DNA of 64,000 bases. Source: an uncultured Collinsella sp. Its GTDB lineage: Bacteria; Actinomycetota; Coriobacteriia; Coriobacteriales; Coriobacteriaceae. Of this stretch, positions 17,232-26,188 are shown piece by piece. Both the position numbers and the translations under genes were made by a program. How positions within the stretch are numbered: the stretch's first letter is position 1; the number at the start of each line of letters is the position of its first letter. Location of the stretch: positions 24,459 to 88,458 of the forward strand of contig CABUOA010000003.1 in NCBI GenBank assembly GCA_902493145.1, given 5' to 3'. The notes beneath the pieces are model-generated. The model was not told the origin of the DNA. It saw only the letters and a program-made list of their open reading frames with translations, and searched no databases.

Positions 17232-17699
17232 ATGAAGATCGGTATCGGTAACGACCACGCCGCCGTCGAGCTCAAGAACATCATTTCCGAGCACCTGAAG
17301 GAGCGCGGCTGCGAGGTCGTGAACTTTGGCACCGACACCTCCGAGAGCTTTGACTACCCCATCGCCGGCTACAAGGTGGGTAAGGCCGTTGCCAACGGCG
17401 ACGTCGACCTGGGCATCCTGATCTGCGGTACCGGCGTCGGGATCAGCCTGGCTGCCAACAAGGTCGAGGGCGTACGCGCCGTCGTGTGCTCCGAGCCCTT
17501 CAGCGCCAAGCTCTCCCGCATGCACAACAACACCAACGTGCTCGCCTTTGGCGCCCGCGTCGTTGGCTCCGAGCTCGCTAAGATGATCGTCGACGAGTGG
17601 CTCGACGCCGAGTTCGAGGGCGGCCGCCACGAGCGTCGCGTCAACCTCCTCAACGAGATCGACCAGACCCGCGGTCTCAAGGTCGTCGACGAGGCCTAA
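17232..17699 (+). CDS. rpiB: Ribose-5-phosphate isomerase B
   Basis: 155 residues. The RpiB/LacAB family begins with MKIGIGNDHAAVELKN and has the catalytic segment LGILICGTGVGISLAANKVEGVRA (active cysteine in ICGTG, near residue 65), followed by RMHNNTNVLAFGARVVG. It interconverts ribose-5-phosphate and ribulose-5-phosphate in the pentose phosphate pathway. The ATG at 17232 has AGAGGAA upstream. Single gene with a strong terminator. Confidence 0.95.
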   Translation: MKIGIGNDHAAVELKNIISEHLKERGCEVVNFGTDTSESFDYPIAGYKVGKAVANGDVDLGILICGTGVGISLAANKVEGVRAVVCSEPFSAKLSRMHNNTNVLAFGARVVGSELAKMIVDEWLDAEFEGGRHERRVNLLNEIDQTRGLKVVDEA

Positions 17700-17727
17700 A
17701 GACTTACAACGCCATACGCTAGCGACA

Positions 17728-17769
17728 GCCCCCGCCTGGAATGCACGCACATTCCAGGCGGGGGCTCTT
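17728..17769 (+). terminator. Terminator of rpiB
   Basis: Perfect 16-base arms (17728-17743 / 17750-17765) with a six-base loop and a short T-run TCTTT. Directly followed by a second hairpin, 17771-17803. Confidence 0.85.
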
Positions 17770-17770
17770 T

Positions 17771-17803
17771 AGTAGATTTCTAGGCATGTCCCAAAAATCT
17801 ACT
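17771..17803. repeat. Short hairpin repeat between rpiB and ndk terminators
   Basis: Arms AGTAGATTT (17771-17779) and AAATCTACT (17795-17803). A diverged look-alike begins at the stop codon of the nitroreductase gene (about 38487-38518). Confidence 0.55.
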
Positions 17804-17810
17804 GGAATAT

Positions 17811-17844
17811 AAAAGGGCGCCGCGGATGGAGTTCCGCGGCGCCC
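17811..17844 (-). terminator. Terminator of ndk
   Basis: Minus-strand hairpin with perfect 12-base arms (17815-17826 / 17833-17844) followed by TTTTATATT. Confidence 0.88.
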
Positions 17845-17882
17845 AAGCCACACGCTAACAGCTTTAAGGAGTCAAAGCTGGT

Positions 17883-18287
17883 TTAGCCAAAGAAGCGCTT
17901 GATCTCGATCTCGGCGTTCTCCAGGCAGTCGGAGCCGTGAATCACGTTGGCGTTGACATCGACGGCGAAGTCGCCGCGGATGGTGCCAGGAGCAGCATCA
18001 AGCGGGTTGGTAGCGCCCATAAGGGTGCGCATCTTGGAGACAGCGGAGAGACCGGAAACGACCATCTTGACGACCGGACCGCTCGTCATAAAGTCGCAGA
18101 GACCGCCAAAGAAGGGCTTGTCGTCCAGATGGGCGTAGTGCTCCTCGACGGTAGCGCGCTCGAGCGTGGTCATCTCCATGCGCTCGATGACAAGGCCGCT
18201 ACGCTCAATACGAGCAACGATCTCGCCGATCTTGCGATCGCGCACGGCGTCGGGCTTAATCATGATGAAGGTCTTCTCGATAGCCAT
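17883..18287 (-). CDS. ndk: Nucleoside diphosphate kinase
   Basis: 134 residues. It transfers phosphate between nucleoside tri- and diphosphates through a phosphohistidine. The N-terminus KTFIMIKPDAVRDRKIGEI is diagnostic, TNPLDAAPGTIRGDFA is the nucleotide-binding loop, and the catalytic histidine is in NVIHGSDCLENAEIEI at about residue 114. The ATG at 18285-18287 has AAGG seven bases upstream. Confidence 0.97.
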   Translation of the reverse strand: MAIEKTFIMIKPDAVRDRKIGEIVARIERSGLVIERMEMTTLERATVEEHYAHLDDKPFFGGLCDFMTSGPVVKMVVSGLSAVSKMRTLMGATNPLDAAPGTIRGDFAVDVNANVIHGSDCLENAEIEIKRFFG

Positions 18288-18350
18288 AAGGTAGCCTTTC
18301 AAGTAGGTTCGCGCGTGCCCAAGTCCCATTCCGGCACCCGCCTGGACTGC

Positions 18351-18379
18351 ATCGTAACAGAGTTTTAGCTGCAGTTAAA
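18351..18379 (-). promoter_or_regulatory. Predicted sigma-70 type promoter of ndk
   Basis: Minus-strand TTTAAC (18374-18379), 17-base spacer, TACGAT (18351-18356), 64 bases before the ndk start. The 384-base gap 18288-18671 holds this, an inverted repeat CCGACCGC/GCGGTCGG (18465-18472 / 18498-18505) and the argH terminator; I see no gene in it. Confidence 0.6.
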
Positions 18380-18587
18380 CAAAAAGCTGTTTATTGAAAC
18401 GCTGCAATTTATTAAAGCGCTCCATATGTGTCACTTCTGTTTCGAAGCCCGATTAGAGTACCATCCGACCGCTCATCAACCACATCGAACAGAGCGGGCG
18501 GTCGGTTGCCACCCGCGAACGTACCCCCTTCACAACCTGCCCAAAGGTCCTACAGAAGTTCTCGACAAGCCCCTCCCCCATAGCAGC

Positions 18588-18618
18588 AAAATAGGGGCGC
18601 CCGCATCAGCAGACGCCC
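18588..18618 (-). terminator. Probable terminator of argH
   Basis: Minus-strand stem GGGCG...CGCCC (18595-18599 / 18614-18618) followed by TATTTT. Weaker than the other terminators in the window. Confidence 0.5.
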
Positions 18619-18671
18619 GTAAAGCAAAAACGATTTATCAATAAATGGACAATACGTCTTCAGCCAAACCT

Positions 18672-20102
18672 TTACTTTGCCCCGTGACCCATCTCGACAA
18701 CCTTGGTTAGCGATCCAAACACGCCTTCGTCGGCCACGAGCTGCGCCTCGGCACGCTGCAGCTGCACGGCAACGGCGGCAGGGGCGGTACCGCCCTCGGT
18801 CGTGCGTGCGGCGACAATCGACGGGATGTCGAGCGCCTCGGTAATGTCGCGCTCAAAGAGCGGGCTTGCCTCCTGGAACACCTCAAACGGCAGGTCCTCA
18901 AGATTGCAGCCGTGCTTCTCACACATCAGGACCAGATGGCCCACCACGGCATGTGCCTCACGGAACGGCAGACCACGCTTAGCCAGGTAATCGGCAACAT
19001 CGGTGGCGGCAAGATGCCCCACGCCGCACTCGCGCGCCATGGCATCCTCGTTGACGGTCCAGGTCGAAATCATTCCGGCCATAACGGACAGGCACTGCAT
19101 GAGCGTGTGAGCGGTATCGAGCGCGCCCTCCTTGTCCTCCTGCAAGTCCTTGTTATAAGCGAGCGGCAGGCCCTTCATGGTTACCAGCAGCTGCACCAGG
19201 TTGCCGTACACGCGACCGCTCTTACCGCGGATAAGCTCGGCAAAGTCGGGATTCTTCTTCTGCGGCATGATAGACGAGCCGGTGGAGTAGGAGTCTGAAA
19301 GCGTGATAAAGCCAAATTCGGAGCTCGACCACAGCACGATCTCCTCGGAAAGACGCGACAGGTGCATCGCCATGACGGATCCGGCGTAATGCAGATCGAG
19401 CAGGAAATCACGGTCGGAAACCGCATCGAGCGAGTTGGGAATCACGCCCGCAAAGCCAAGTTCGGCAGCCGTCATCTGGCGATCGAGCGGATAGCTCGTA
19501 CCGGCAAGCGCGGCAGCACCCAGCGGGCAGTTGTCGGCGGCATCAAAGGCGGCCTTCAGACGTGTAAAGTCGCGCGCGAACATCCAGGAATACGCCAGCA
19601 GATGATGTGACAGCAGCACGGGCTGAGCATGCTGCATGTGCGTGTAACCCGGCAGAATCACCTTGTCGTACTTCTTGGCCGCATCCACCAGCACGTGGCG
19701 CAACTGCAGGTTGGCCTCCATGAGCTCCTTGGCCAACGCCTTGACGCCCAGGCGCGTATCGGTCGCCACCTGGTCGTTGCGCGAACGTCCGGTATGCAAG
19801 CGCTTGCCGGCCTCGCCGATGCGACGCGTCAGCTCGCTCTCGATGGACATATGGATGTCCTCGTCGTTGATATCGAAGGTGAAGTTGCCGGCATCGATAT
19901 CCTGTTCGATTCCGGTCAGGCCCTCGGCAATCGCCTGCTCATCCTCGGCACTGATGATGCCCTGGGCCGCCAGCATCTTGGCATGCGCCTTAGAACCGGC
20001 GATATCCTGCTTATAGAGATGTTTGTCGACCGGCAGCGACGCGCCAAACTCCTGCGTGACCTCGGCCACTCCCGCCTCAAAACGACCGCCCCAAAGAGCC
20101 AT
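18672..20102 (-). CDS. argH: Argininosuccinate lyase
   Basis: 476 residues. It cleaves argininosuccinate to arginine and fumarate, the last step of arginine synthesis. Visible: MALWGGRFEAG at the start, HTGRSRNDQVATDTRL near residue 110, the family active-site loop TGSSIMPQKKNPDFAELIRGK near residue 280 (catalytic serine in GSS), and a lyase helical bundle throughout. The ATG at 20100-20102 has AAAGGGG upstream. It lies downstream of argG on the same strand but is separated from it by the argG terminator and a small gene. Confidence 0.97.
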   Translation of the reverse strand: MALWGGRFEAGVAEVTQEFGASLPVDKHLYKQDIAGSKAHAKMLAAQGIISAEDEQAIAEGLTGIEQDIDAGNFTFDINDEDIHMSIESELTRRIGEAGKRLHTGRSRNDQVATDTRLGVKALAKELMEANLQLRHVLVDAAKKYDKVILPGYTHMQHAQPVLLSHHLLAYSWMFARDFTRLKAAFDAADNCPLGAAALAGTSYPLDRQMTAAELGFAGVIPNSLDAVSDRDFLLDLHYAGSVMAMHLSRLSEEIVLWSSSEFGFITLSDSYSTGSSIMPQKKNPDFAELIRGKSGRVYGNLVQLLVTMKGLPLAYNKDLQEDKEGALDTAHTLMQCLSVMAGMISTWTVNEDAMARECGVGHLAATDVADYLAKRGLPFREAHAVVGHLVLMCEKHGCNLEDLPFEVFQEASPLFERDITEALDIPSIVAARTTEGGTAPAAVAVQLQRAEAQLVADEGVFGSLTKVVEMGHGAK

Positions 20103-20220
20103 GGAACCGTCCCCTTTCTCCAAATACCAAAACAAGCGCCCAAAGCAATGCGCCATGTCGCTAAAGCGATTTTTCAACCGCTAGTTTTACACAATCCCCA
20201 CCGTGCGCGGGACCATGTTG

Positions 20221-20391
20221 CTAATTTGCAAAGAAGTGACGCACCAGGCACTTGGCGCCCAACGTCTCCCTCCGGATGTTGCCTTGCGAACCATCGATCC
20301 AGGCCTTTAGGCTCATAGGAACGTCCTCGACCTTTGCAGCATCGAACTCGGGCGCGAGGGCAAGTAAGGCATGCGCGATAGCGTTGAACAT
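20221..20391 (-). CDS. Small hypothetical protein (56 residues)
   Basis: Short open frame starting MFNAIAHALLALAP and ending AKCLVRHFFAN, from the ATG at 20389-20391 to TAG at 20221-20223. An AGGAG stands eight bases upstream, and a TATATATAT run just before that could serve as -10. It sits between the argG terminator and argH. The sequence contains a tryptophan in SLKAWIDGSQGN and a basic C-terminal half; I do not recognise a family. It could be a real small gene or the remnant of a longer one. Coding status rests mainly on the ribosome site and isolated position. Confidence 0.5.
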   Translation of the reverse strand: MFNAIAHALLALAPEFDAAKVEDVPMSLKAWIDGSQGNIRRETLGAKCLVRHFFAN

Positions 20392-20441
20392 AATGGATAC
20401 TCCTCATATATATAGGCACAGAGCCGCCAAATTGATAGAAG

Positions 20442-20471
20442 GAGCCCCGCCGGACAACCCCGGCGGGGCTC
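20442..20471 (-). terminator. Terminator of argG
   Basis: Minus-strand perfect 12-base arms GAGCCCCGCCGG / CCGGCGGGGCTC with a six-base loop, followed by CTTCTAT. Confidence 0.8.
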
Positions 20472-20624
20472 GGACTCAGCCGCAGGCGCGGCGTCATATA
20501 TGCGGGCGGAACGTAGGGGCCACCGATGTTAAGAAGTGTCAGCAAGCATAACGAAAGGTAGGGACCCCGTGCGCCCGTTTTGTATCACGCGGATGGGCCG
20601 CGCGGATACCAAGGAAAGGAGGCG

Positions 20625-21851
20625 TTAGGCCTGGGCGGCAGCGGAGCTGGGACCCTGGACCTTTGCCCACGTCTTGAGCGACAGCGTATCGATCTCGATA
20701 AAGCCGGCGCTGGCCTTCTCGTCAAACGTGGTGTCGCGGTCGTAGGTAGCCAGACCGTAGTCATACAGGCTAAACGGGCTCTTGCGACCGACGACATGGC
20801 AGTTGCCCTTAAAGAACTTCAGACGGACGGTACCGGTCACGAACTTCTGGGTATCGGCCATAAAGGCATCGAGCGCGTTCTTGAGCGGGCTGTACCACTG
20901 GCCGTTGTACACGGCGGTGGCCCAATCCTGCTCGAGCTTGATCTTGGTCTTGAGCAGGTCGCCCTCGACGCAAATGTCCTCAAGTGCCTTGTGGGCGGTG
21001 ATGAGCGTCAGGGCGCCGGGAACCTCATAGCACTCACGGCTCTTGAGGCACACCAGACGATCCTCGACCAGGTCGAGACGGCCAAAGCCGTTGTCACCAG
21101 AGATCTTGTTGAGGGCGATGACGATCTCGGAGAGCTTCATCTTCTTGCCGTCGACGGCGACGGGCTTGCCGGCCTCAAACTCAATCTCGGTATACGTCGG
21201 GGTGTCGGGCGCGTCCTCGGGGTTCTTGGTCATAACCCAGGCGTCATCGAGCGGCTCGTTCCAGGGATCCTCCAGGTGACCGCACTCAATGGCGCGACCC
21301 CACAGGTTGTCGTCGATGGAGTAGGGGTTGTCGTTGGCACCCTCGGGAACCGGCACGTTGTGGGCATGTGCGTAGGCGACCTCGTCGGGACGGCACTTCA
21401 GGTCCCACTCGCGAACCGGGGCGATAACCTTGAGCTCGGGGTCGAGGGCCTTGACGGCAGCCTCAAAACGAACCTGGTCGTTACCCTTGCCGGTGCAGCC
21501 GTGAGCGACGTAGGTCGCGCCAAACTCGTGAGCGACCTCGACAAGCTTCTTGGCGAGCAACGGGCGGGACAGGGCGGAGAGCAGCGGATACTTGTTCTCG
21601 TACATAGAGTTTGCGGCGATAGCCTTAGTCAGGAACTCATCGGAGAACTCGTCGCGCAGATCGAGCACCTGGCAATCCAGAACGCCCAGGTCGAGGGCCT
21701 TCTGCTTCTTGGCGTCCAGACCGGTCTCCTCCTGGCCCACGTTGCCGCAGACACAAACAACATCGAGATTCTTCTCGTCCTGGAGCCACTTGACACATAC
21801 GGATGTATCAAGACCACCGGAATATGCGAGAACGACTTTTTCCTTGCTCAT
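20625..21851 (-). CDS. argG: Argininosuccinate synthase
   Basis: 408 residues. It condenses citrulline and aspartate using ATP. The N-type ATP pyrophosphatase loop is VVLAYSGGLDTSVCVKWL at residues 6-23, AHGCTGKGNDQVRFE follows near residue 115, and the family segment KSRECYEVPGALTLITAH lies in the C-terminal third. The ATG at 21849-21851 has AAAGGAA upstream. Together with argH it supplies the end of arginine synthesis; no argF/argJ genes are in the window, so citrulline may come from elsewhere. Confidence 0.97.
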   Translation of the reverse strand: MSKEKVVLAYSGGLDTSVCVKWLQDEKNLDVVCVCGNVGQEETGLDAKKQKALDLGVLDCQVLDLRDEFSDEFLTKAIAANSMYENKYPLLSALSRPLLAKKLVEVAHEFGATYVAHGCTGKGNDQVRFEAAVKALDPELKVIAPVREWDLKCRPDEVAYAHAHNVPVPEGANDNPYSIDDNLWGRAIECGHLEDPWNEPLDDAWVMTKNPEDAPDTPTYTEIEFEAGKPVAVDGKKMKLSEIVIALNKISGDNGFGRLDLVEDRLVCLKSRECYEVPGALTLITAHKALEDICVEGDLLKTKIKLEQDWATAVYNGQWYSPLKNALDAFMADTQKFVTGTVRLKFFKGNCHVVGRKSPFSLYDYGLATYDRDTTFDEKASAGFIEIDTLSLKTWAKVQGPSSAAAQA

Positions 21852-21901
21852 GGCTGTTTCCTTTCGCCCTTGGTAGCTAGTTAGAACATCGGTCAGTTGC
21901 A

Positions 21902-22016
21902 AGTCATTTCGAGGTCAAAAACCGTGCAATATCAGGTTAAATAGCAAAAAGCAGCACAACATGCCCTAGAAACATGCAGCAATGTCGTGCTAAAACCCAA
22001 CGACCTCAAAATGACT
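21902..22016. repeat. 115-bp nested inverted-repeat element
   Basis: Outer arms AGTCATTTYGAGGTC at 21902-21916 and its complement at 22002-22016 (one mismatch); inner arms AGCACRACAT and complement nested inside. It lies in the argG leader region and could fold as one long hairpin, in the manner of a MITE or REP-type element. Confidence 0.65.
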
Positions 22017-22404
22017 CTGTTGAGGCAATTCGCCCCATACGGACAGAGACGATTGTTATCGTCGTCGGGAAATTGCGCGCTGGCGTCGGATGGCATTGTC
22101 TGCAGTAGTGATGATCTTTACGAACTGCATCTGCCTCTCCTTTCACCTATCGCCGGGCGCAATTCTAATATCGTAAACGGTACCTTTTCTTCGGTAAGCG
22201 GTTGTATTTCCGTCTCCGTTTTCGATGGTCGCTATATTACGCTAAAGTGCCCGCAGCACAAGCGACAAATTCAAATTTCTGAAAAGTTTTTTCATTACTT
22301 TGTGAAGCGTGGTGCAAATACGCTCCGTTCCTGCGACAATACGCTCAGTTACTGGTTGATGGTTATAACGTCTGAAACAATTTCGAAACGAAAGGCGCGC
22401 TTTT
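22017..22404. other. AT-rich intergenic region before the Cof phosphatase
   Basis: 388 bases with clearly lower GC than the neighbours. An open frame exists across it on the plus strand (from 21987) but it has no ribosome site and no recognisable protein features, and it runs into the next gene. The segment probably holds the promoter of the Cof phosphatase (TTGATGG...TATAAC near 22354-22367) and otherwise I see nothing in it. Confidence 0.45.
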
Positions 22405-23232
22405 ATGCAAACTTACGAATCGGACACCAATATCGGAAGCATTAAGATTCTCGCCGTCGACATGGACAAGACGCTGCTCACCGACAAGCGCGTGTTGCCG
22501 CAGGGTCTTGATGAGCGCCTGGACAAGCTCGCCGACGCAGGCATTGTATTCTGCCCCGCCAGCGGACGCCCCGCCCCCAAACTCGAGGAAATGTTCGAGA
22601 GCATTAAGAACCGACTTGCTTTTTGTCCCGACAACGGAGCCTGCGTCATCTATCGCGGCAGCTATATCTATAAGAGCAACATCGATGTGGCGCTGTATCA
22701 GCAGGTGCTCGCCCGTGCCTCGGAGGACCCGCGTGCCGTTCCCGTCTTGTGCTGCTACGACGAGTTCTATGTGCTCGCCCGCGACCATCAGTACCACGAC
22801 GAGATCAGCGTGTACTACAACACGATCAACTACGTCGATAGCTTTGAGGGCCTTGATATCGAGTCCAACAAGATTTCGATCTTCTTCCCCGCCTACGATG
22901 CCGAGCCCGCGTTTCGCGAGAACTACAGCCCCGAGTTCTCGGACAAGCTCTACGTCACCAACGCCGGGCGCGAGTGGATAGACTTTATGAACCTGGGCGT
23001 CGACAAGGGGTCGGGCGTCGCGCACCTGTGCGAGCAGCTGGGCATTGATATCGCTGATGCCGCCGCCGTGGGTGATACGTACAACGACATCCCCATGCTC
23101 GAGCGCGTCGGGCATAGCTTTATCGTGGATAATGCCGAGGAGCACATGAACGCGCACGCCAAATGGCGCATTCCGAGCAACAACGACGGGGGCGTACTGA
23201 CGCTCATCGACGCCATCCTGGCGGCTCGTTAA
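22405..23232 (+). CDS. Cof-type HAD phosphatase
   Basis: 275 residues. HAD motif I is LAVDMDKTLLTDKRVLP at about residues 17-33; motif II ASGRPAPKL; motif III lysine in DKGSGVAHL; motif IV AAAVGDTYNDIPMLE near residue 217. This is the Cof/YidA (HAD IIB) architecture with a C2 cap, typical of sugar-phosphate or nucleotide phosphatases. The site GAAAGG is about nine bases before the ATG. Single gene closed by a terminator. Substrate unknown. Confidence 0.9.
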   Translation: MQTYESDTNIGSIKILAVDMDKTLLTDKRVLPQGLDERLDKLADAGIVFCPASGRPAPKLEEMFESIKNRLAFCPDNGACVIYRGSYIYKSNIDVALYQQVLARASEDPRAVPVLCCYDEFYVLARDHQYHDEISVYYNTINYVDSFEGLDIESNKISIFFPAYDAEPAFRENYSPEFSDKLYVTNAGREWIDFMNLGVDKGSGVAHLCEQLGIDIADAAAVGDTYNDIPMLERVGHSFIVDNAEEHMNAHAKWRIPSNNDGGVLTLIDAILAAR

Positions 23233-23306
23233 CGGGGCTCGTCGGACCCGGCCGGGCGCCAAGATGGCGTCTTGAGTGTCTAGATACTTAGCTGAAATGA
23301 TTTGAG

Positions 23307-23348
23307 CAGAGGGGAGCTCCTTGTTGGGAGGGGCTCCCCTCTGTTTTG
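23307..23348 (+). terminator. Terminator of the Cof phosphatase gene
   Basis: Arms CAGAGGGGAGC (23307-23317) and GCTCCCCTCTG (23333-23343), followed by TTTT. Confidence 0.82.
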
Positions 23349-23355
23349 GTTACTG

Positions 23356-23395
23356 TGGGACAAATTAATCAGTAGTGTTTGTCCCAAATCTTAAG
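23356..23395. repeat. 40-bp dispersed hairpin repeat, copy 2
   Basis: Same element as 11194-11233 with the same TGGGACAAA / TTTGTCCCA arms and AATCTTAAG tail; five central bases differ. It lies between the Cof terminator and the polA stop codon. Confidence 0.85.
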
Positions 23396-23443
23396 TATGT
23401 GGGGGCTTGCGTCTTGGGCGAGCTTGCCTTACCGAGTGCTTTC

Positions 23444-26188
23444 CTATTTGGCGTCGGCCCAGGTTACTCCGGTTGAGGCTTCGGCGATTAGGGGTACTCG
23501 GAGGTCTACGACGTGTTCCATGACGTCGCGGACCATGGTGGTTAGGCGCTCGACTTCGTTGACGGGGCACTCAAAATCCAGTTCGTCGTGTACCTGCAAG
23601 ATCATGTGGGCGGCAAAACCCTCTTCTTCCAGGCGGCGGCTTACGCGGGCCATGGCGATCTTGATGATGTCGGCGGCGGTGCCCTGCATGGGGTGGTTCA
23701 TGGCCGTGCGCTCACCAAAGCCGCGGAGCTGTGGGTTTTTGGCCTTGAGCTCGGGAATATGGCGTCTGCGGCCATACATGGTCTCGGCATAGCCCGTCTG
23801 CTTGGCTCGCGCCACCACATTGTCGAGGAACGTGCGCACGCCCGGGTAGGCCTCGTAGTAGCGATCAATCATATCGCGCGCCTCGGCCATCGAGATGTGC
23901 AGCGACTGCGACAGTCCATAGGCCTGCTGGCCGTACACGATGCCAAAGTTCACGGCCTTGGCGCGGCTACGCAGGTCGGGTGTCACCTCGGACACCGGCA
24001 CGCCAAATACGCGCGCGGCCGTCTCGGCATGGAAGTCCTCGCCCTCGTTGAAGGCGCGCACCAGGTGCTCGTCACCCGAAAGATGCGCGAGCAGGCGCAG
24101 CTCGATCTGCGAGTAGTCCACCGCCAAAAAGACGCTGCCCTCGCCCGCCGAGAACGCCGTCTTGACGGTACGCCCCAGCTCCGAGCGCGTCGGAATGTTT
24201 TGCAGATTGGGGTCGCTCGAAGACAAACGCCCCGTCGCGGTGATGGTCTGGTTGTACGTGGTGTGCACACGCCCGTCACCACGGCGCAGCGGGCCCAGCG
24301 TGTCCAGATAGGTCGACTTAATCTTGGACTTCTCACGCCAGTCCAAAATCAGGCGCACTATCTCGTGGTCGCGGGCAAGGTCGCTCAGCACCTTGGCGTT
24401 GGTCGAATAGTAGCCGCGCTTGGTCTTTTTGAGGCCCTTGGTCGGAAGTCCCATAACATCAAACAGCACGTGCGAGAGTTGCATGGGGCTGCCGATGTTA
24501 AAGGTCTCGTCGCCGGCCAGGTCGCGAATGCTGCGCTCGACCTCGGCAATCTGGGTCGCCAGGCCCTCGGACAGACTGTGCAGGCGGTCGGGGTCCACGA
24601 GCATGCCCGCGCGCTCCATCTTGGCAAGCACCGGCACGAGCGGCATCTCGATCCCATCGAACACGTTGGCGGCGTTCTCGCGGGCCATGCGGTCACGCAG
24701 CGGTGCAACCAGCGCCAGCGTCAAGGCCGCCGTGCGAGCGGCGGGCGCAGGAGCGTCCTCGCCAGCACCCTCTGCGCCGCGCGCCGCAGGCAGCGCCATC
24801 TGCAGATACGTATCGGCCAGATACACCTCGTCAAACTCGGAGCGGTCGGAATCCAACAGGTAGGCGGCAACAACGGTATCGAAGATGCGCGTGGAATCGA
24901 CTGCCAGCGGATCCATGAGCTCGAGCTCAGAAGAATCGATGGGCGAAAGCTCATGCAGAAGCGCCTTCATATCCGGGCTCGCCGCACGGCCTTCCATAAA
25001 CAGACGCGCGAGCACGCCGGCAATCACGCCGTGGGCGAAGTTGAAGCCCTCAACCTCAGCCGCCGCACCGCTGTCGCCCTCCTCGAGCGCAAACAGGCCC
25101 TTGGACGTCGCCAACCACAACGTGCGCGTCAGCCCAAAGAGCGCGCCCTCTTCCTTGTCATCGTCCACCACGGCGGCGACCCACTCGCCGGCATCAATCA
25201 CGCGGGAGACCTCAGCCGCAACGGCACCAAGCGCGCCAGCATCGCCGGCGGCTGCGCGCAAAACGGCGGGAATCTCAAACGTGCTGGCAGCTGCCCCGCC
25301 CTCGCCGCCGATCAGCGCCAAGAAACGGTTCTGCATGGCGGTGATACCAAGCGTGCCCAGCGCCGCGGAAACCTCATCGGCGGAAAACGCCGGGAAGGAC
25401 GTCGCCTCAAAATCGAGCTCAACGGGTGCATCGGTGCGGATGGTCGCCACCTTACGGCTCAGCAGCGCGTCGTCGATGTGTGCGCGCAGGTTTTCTCCCA
25501 TCTTGCCCTTGACCTCGTCGGCGTGTGCGATGACCTCATCCAGGCTACCGTACTGCGCAATGAGCGCACTCGCCTTTTTGGGGCCGATGCCCGGCACGCC
25601 GGGGATGTTGTCGGACGTGTCGCCCTTCAGACCATAAAAGTCGGGCACGAGCGCCGGCGTGATGCCGTGATACAGATCGTCCACGCTCTCGGGCGTCATG
25701 ATCGCCACGTCGGACAGGCCCTTGCGGGTCGAGACCACGTTAACGTGCTCGGTCACGAGCTGATACATATCGCGATCACCGGTCACCAGCAGCATGTCGC
25801 AGCCGGCCTCCTCACCCAAGCGCGCCATGGTTCCCAGGATATCGTCGCCTTCCCAGCCCTCGGACTGCAGAATCGGCACGTTGAGCGCGGCGAGCAGCTC
25901 CTTGATCATGGGGAACTGCGCGTGCAGGTCGGGATCCATGGGCGGGCGCTGCGCCTTGTACTGCGGCAGCATCTCCATACGCACGCGCGGCTTGCCCTTG
26001 TCAAACGCCACGACAACGCCGTCGGGATTAAAGGCATCGATCATCTTGAGGAACATGTTCAGAAAACCAAAGATCGCGTTGGTGGGGCGACCGTCCGGCG
26101 CGTTCATGGTCGGCGGCACGGCGTGGAAGGCGCGATGCATGAGCGAGTTGCCGTCGATGACGGCAAAGGTACGGCGCTTTTCAGACAT
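23444..26188 (-). CDS. polA: DNA polymerase I
   Basis: 914 residues. The N-terminal 300 or so are the 5'-3' exonuclease/FEN domain (FAVIDGNSLMHRAFHA, VVAFDKGKPRVRMEM, PGVPGIGPKKASALI). The middle region is a degenerate 3'-5' exonuclease domain in which I cannot find the DxE catalytic pair, so proofreading is probably absent, as in many Gram-positive and actinobacterial enzymes. The C-terminal third is the polymerase: motif A DYSQIELRLLAHLSGDE near residue 690, motif B RAKAVNFGIVYGQQAYGLSQ near 738, motif C QVHDELDFEC near 863. ATG at 26186-26188 with GAGG eight bases upstream. Role in repair and Okazaki fragment processing. Confidence 0.96.
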   Translation of the reverse strand: MSEKRRTFAVIDGNSLMHRAFHAVPPTMNAPDGRPTNAIFGFLNMFLKMIDAFNPDGVVVAFDKGKPRVRMEMLPQYKAQRPPMDPDLHAQFPMIKELLAALNVPILQSEGWEGDDILGTMARLGEEAGCDMLLVTGDRDMYQLVTEHVNVVSTRKGLSDVAIMTPESVDDLYHGITPALVPDFYGLKGDTSDNIPGVPGIGPKKASALIAQYGSLDEVIAHADEVKGKMGENLRAHIDDALLSRKVATIRTDAPVELDFEATSFPAFSADEVSAALGTLGITAMQNRFLALIGGEGGAAASTFEIPAVLRAAAGDAGALGAVAAEVSRVIDAGEWVAAVVDDDKEEGALFGLTRTLWLATSKGLFALEEGDSGAAAEVEGFNFAHGVIAGVLARLFMEGRAASPDMKALLHELSPIDSSELELMDPLAVDSTRIFDTVVAAYLLDSDRSEFDEVYLADTYLQMALPAARGAEGAGEDAPAPAARTAALTLALVAPLRDRMARENAANVFDGIEMPLVPVLAKMERAGMLVDPDRLHSLSEGLATQIAEVERSIRDLAGDETFNIGSPMQLSHVLFDVMGLPTKGLKKTKRGYYSTNAKVLSDLARDHEIVRLILDWREKSKIKSTYLDTLGPLRRGDGRVHTTYNQTITATGRLSSSDPNLQNIPTRSELGRTVKTAFSAGEGSVFLAVDYSQIELRLLAHLSGDEHLVRAFNEGEDFHAETAARVFGVPVSEVTPDLRSRAKAVNFGIVYGQQAYGLSQSLHISMAEARDMIDRYYEAYPGVRTFLDNVVARAKQTGYAETMYGRRRHIPELKAKNPQLRGFGERTAMNHPMQGTAADIIKIAMARVSRRLEEEGFAAHMILQVHDELDFECPVNEVERLTTMVRDVMEHVVDLRVPLIAEASTGVTWADAK

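Noticed and set aside
18426..18644. 72-codon open frame between ndk and argH
   Set aside because: No ribosome site, Pro/His/Arg-rich composition typical of chance frames, and it overlaps the probable argH terminator.
21852..22016. T-box or arginine attenuator in the argG leader
   Set aside because: No T-box sequence (TGGNACCGCG-type); the structure is an inverted-repeat element instead.
21987..22445. 152-codon open frame in the AT-rich region before the Cof phosphatase
   Set aside because: No ribosome site, no recognisable protein features and it runs into the next gene in another frame.
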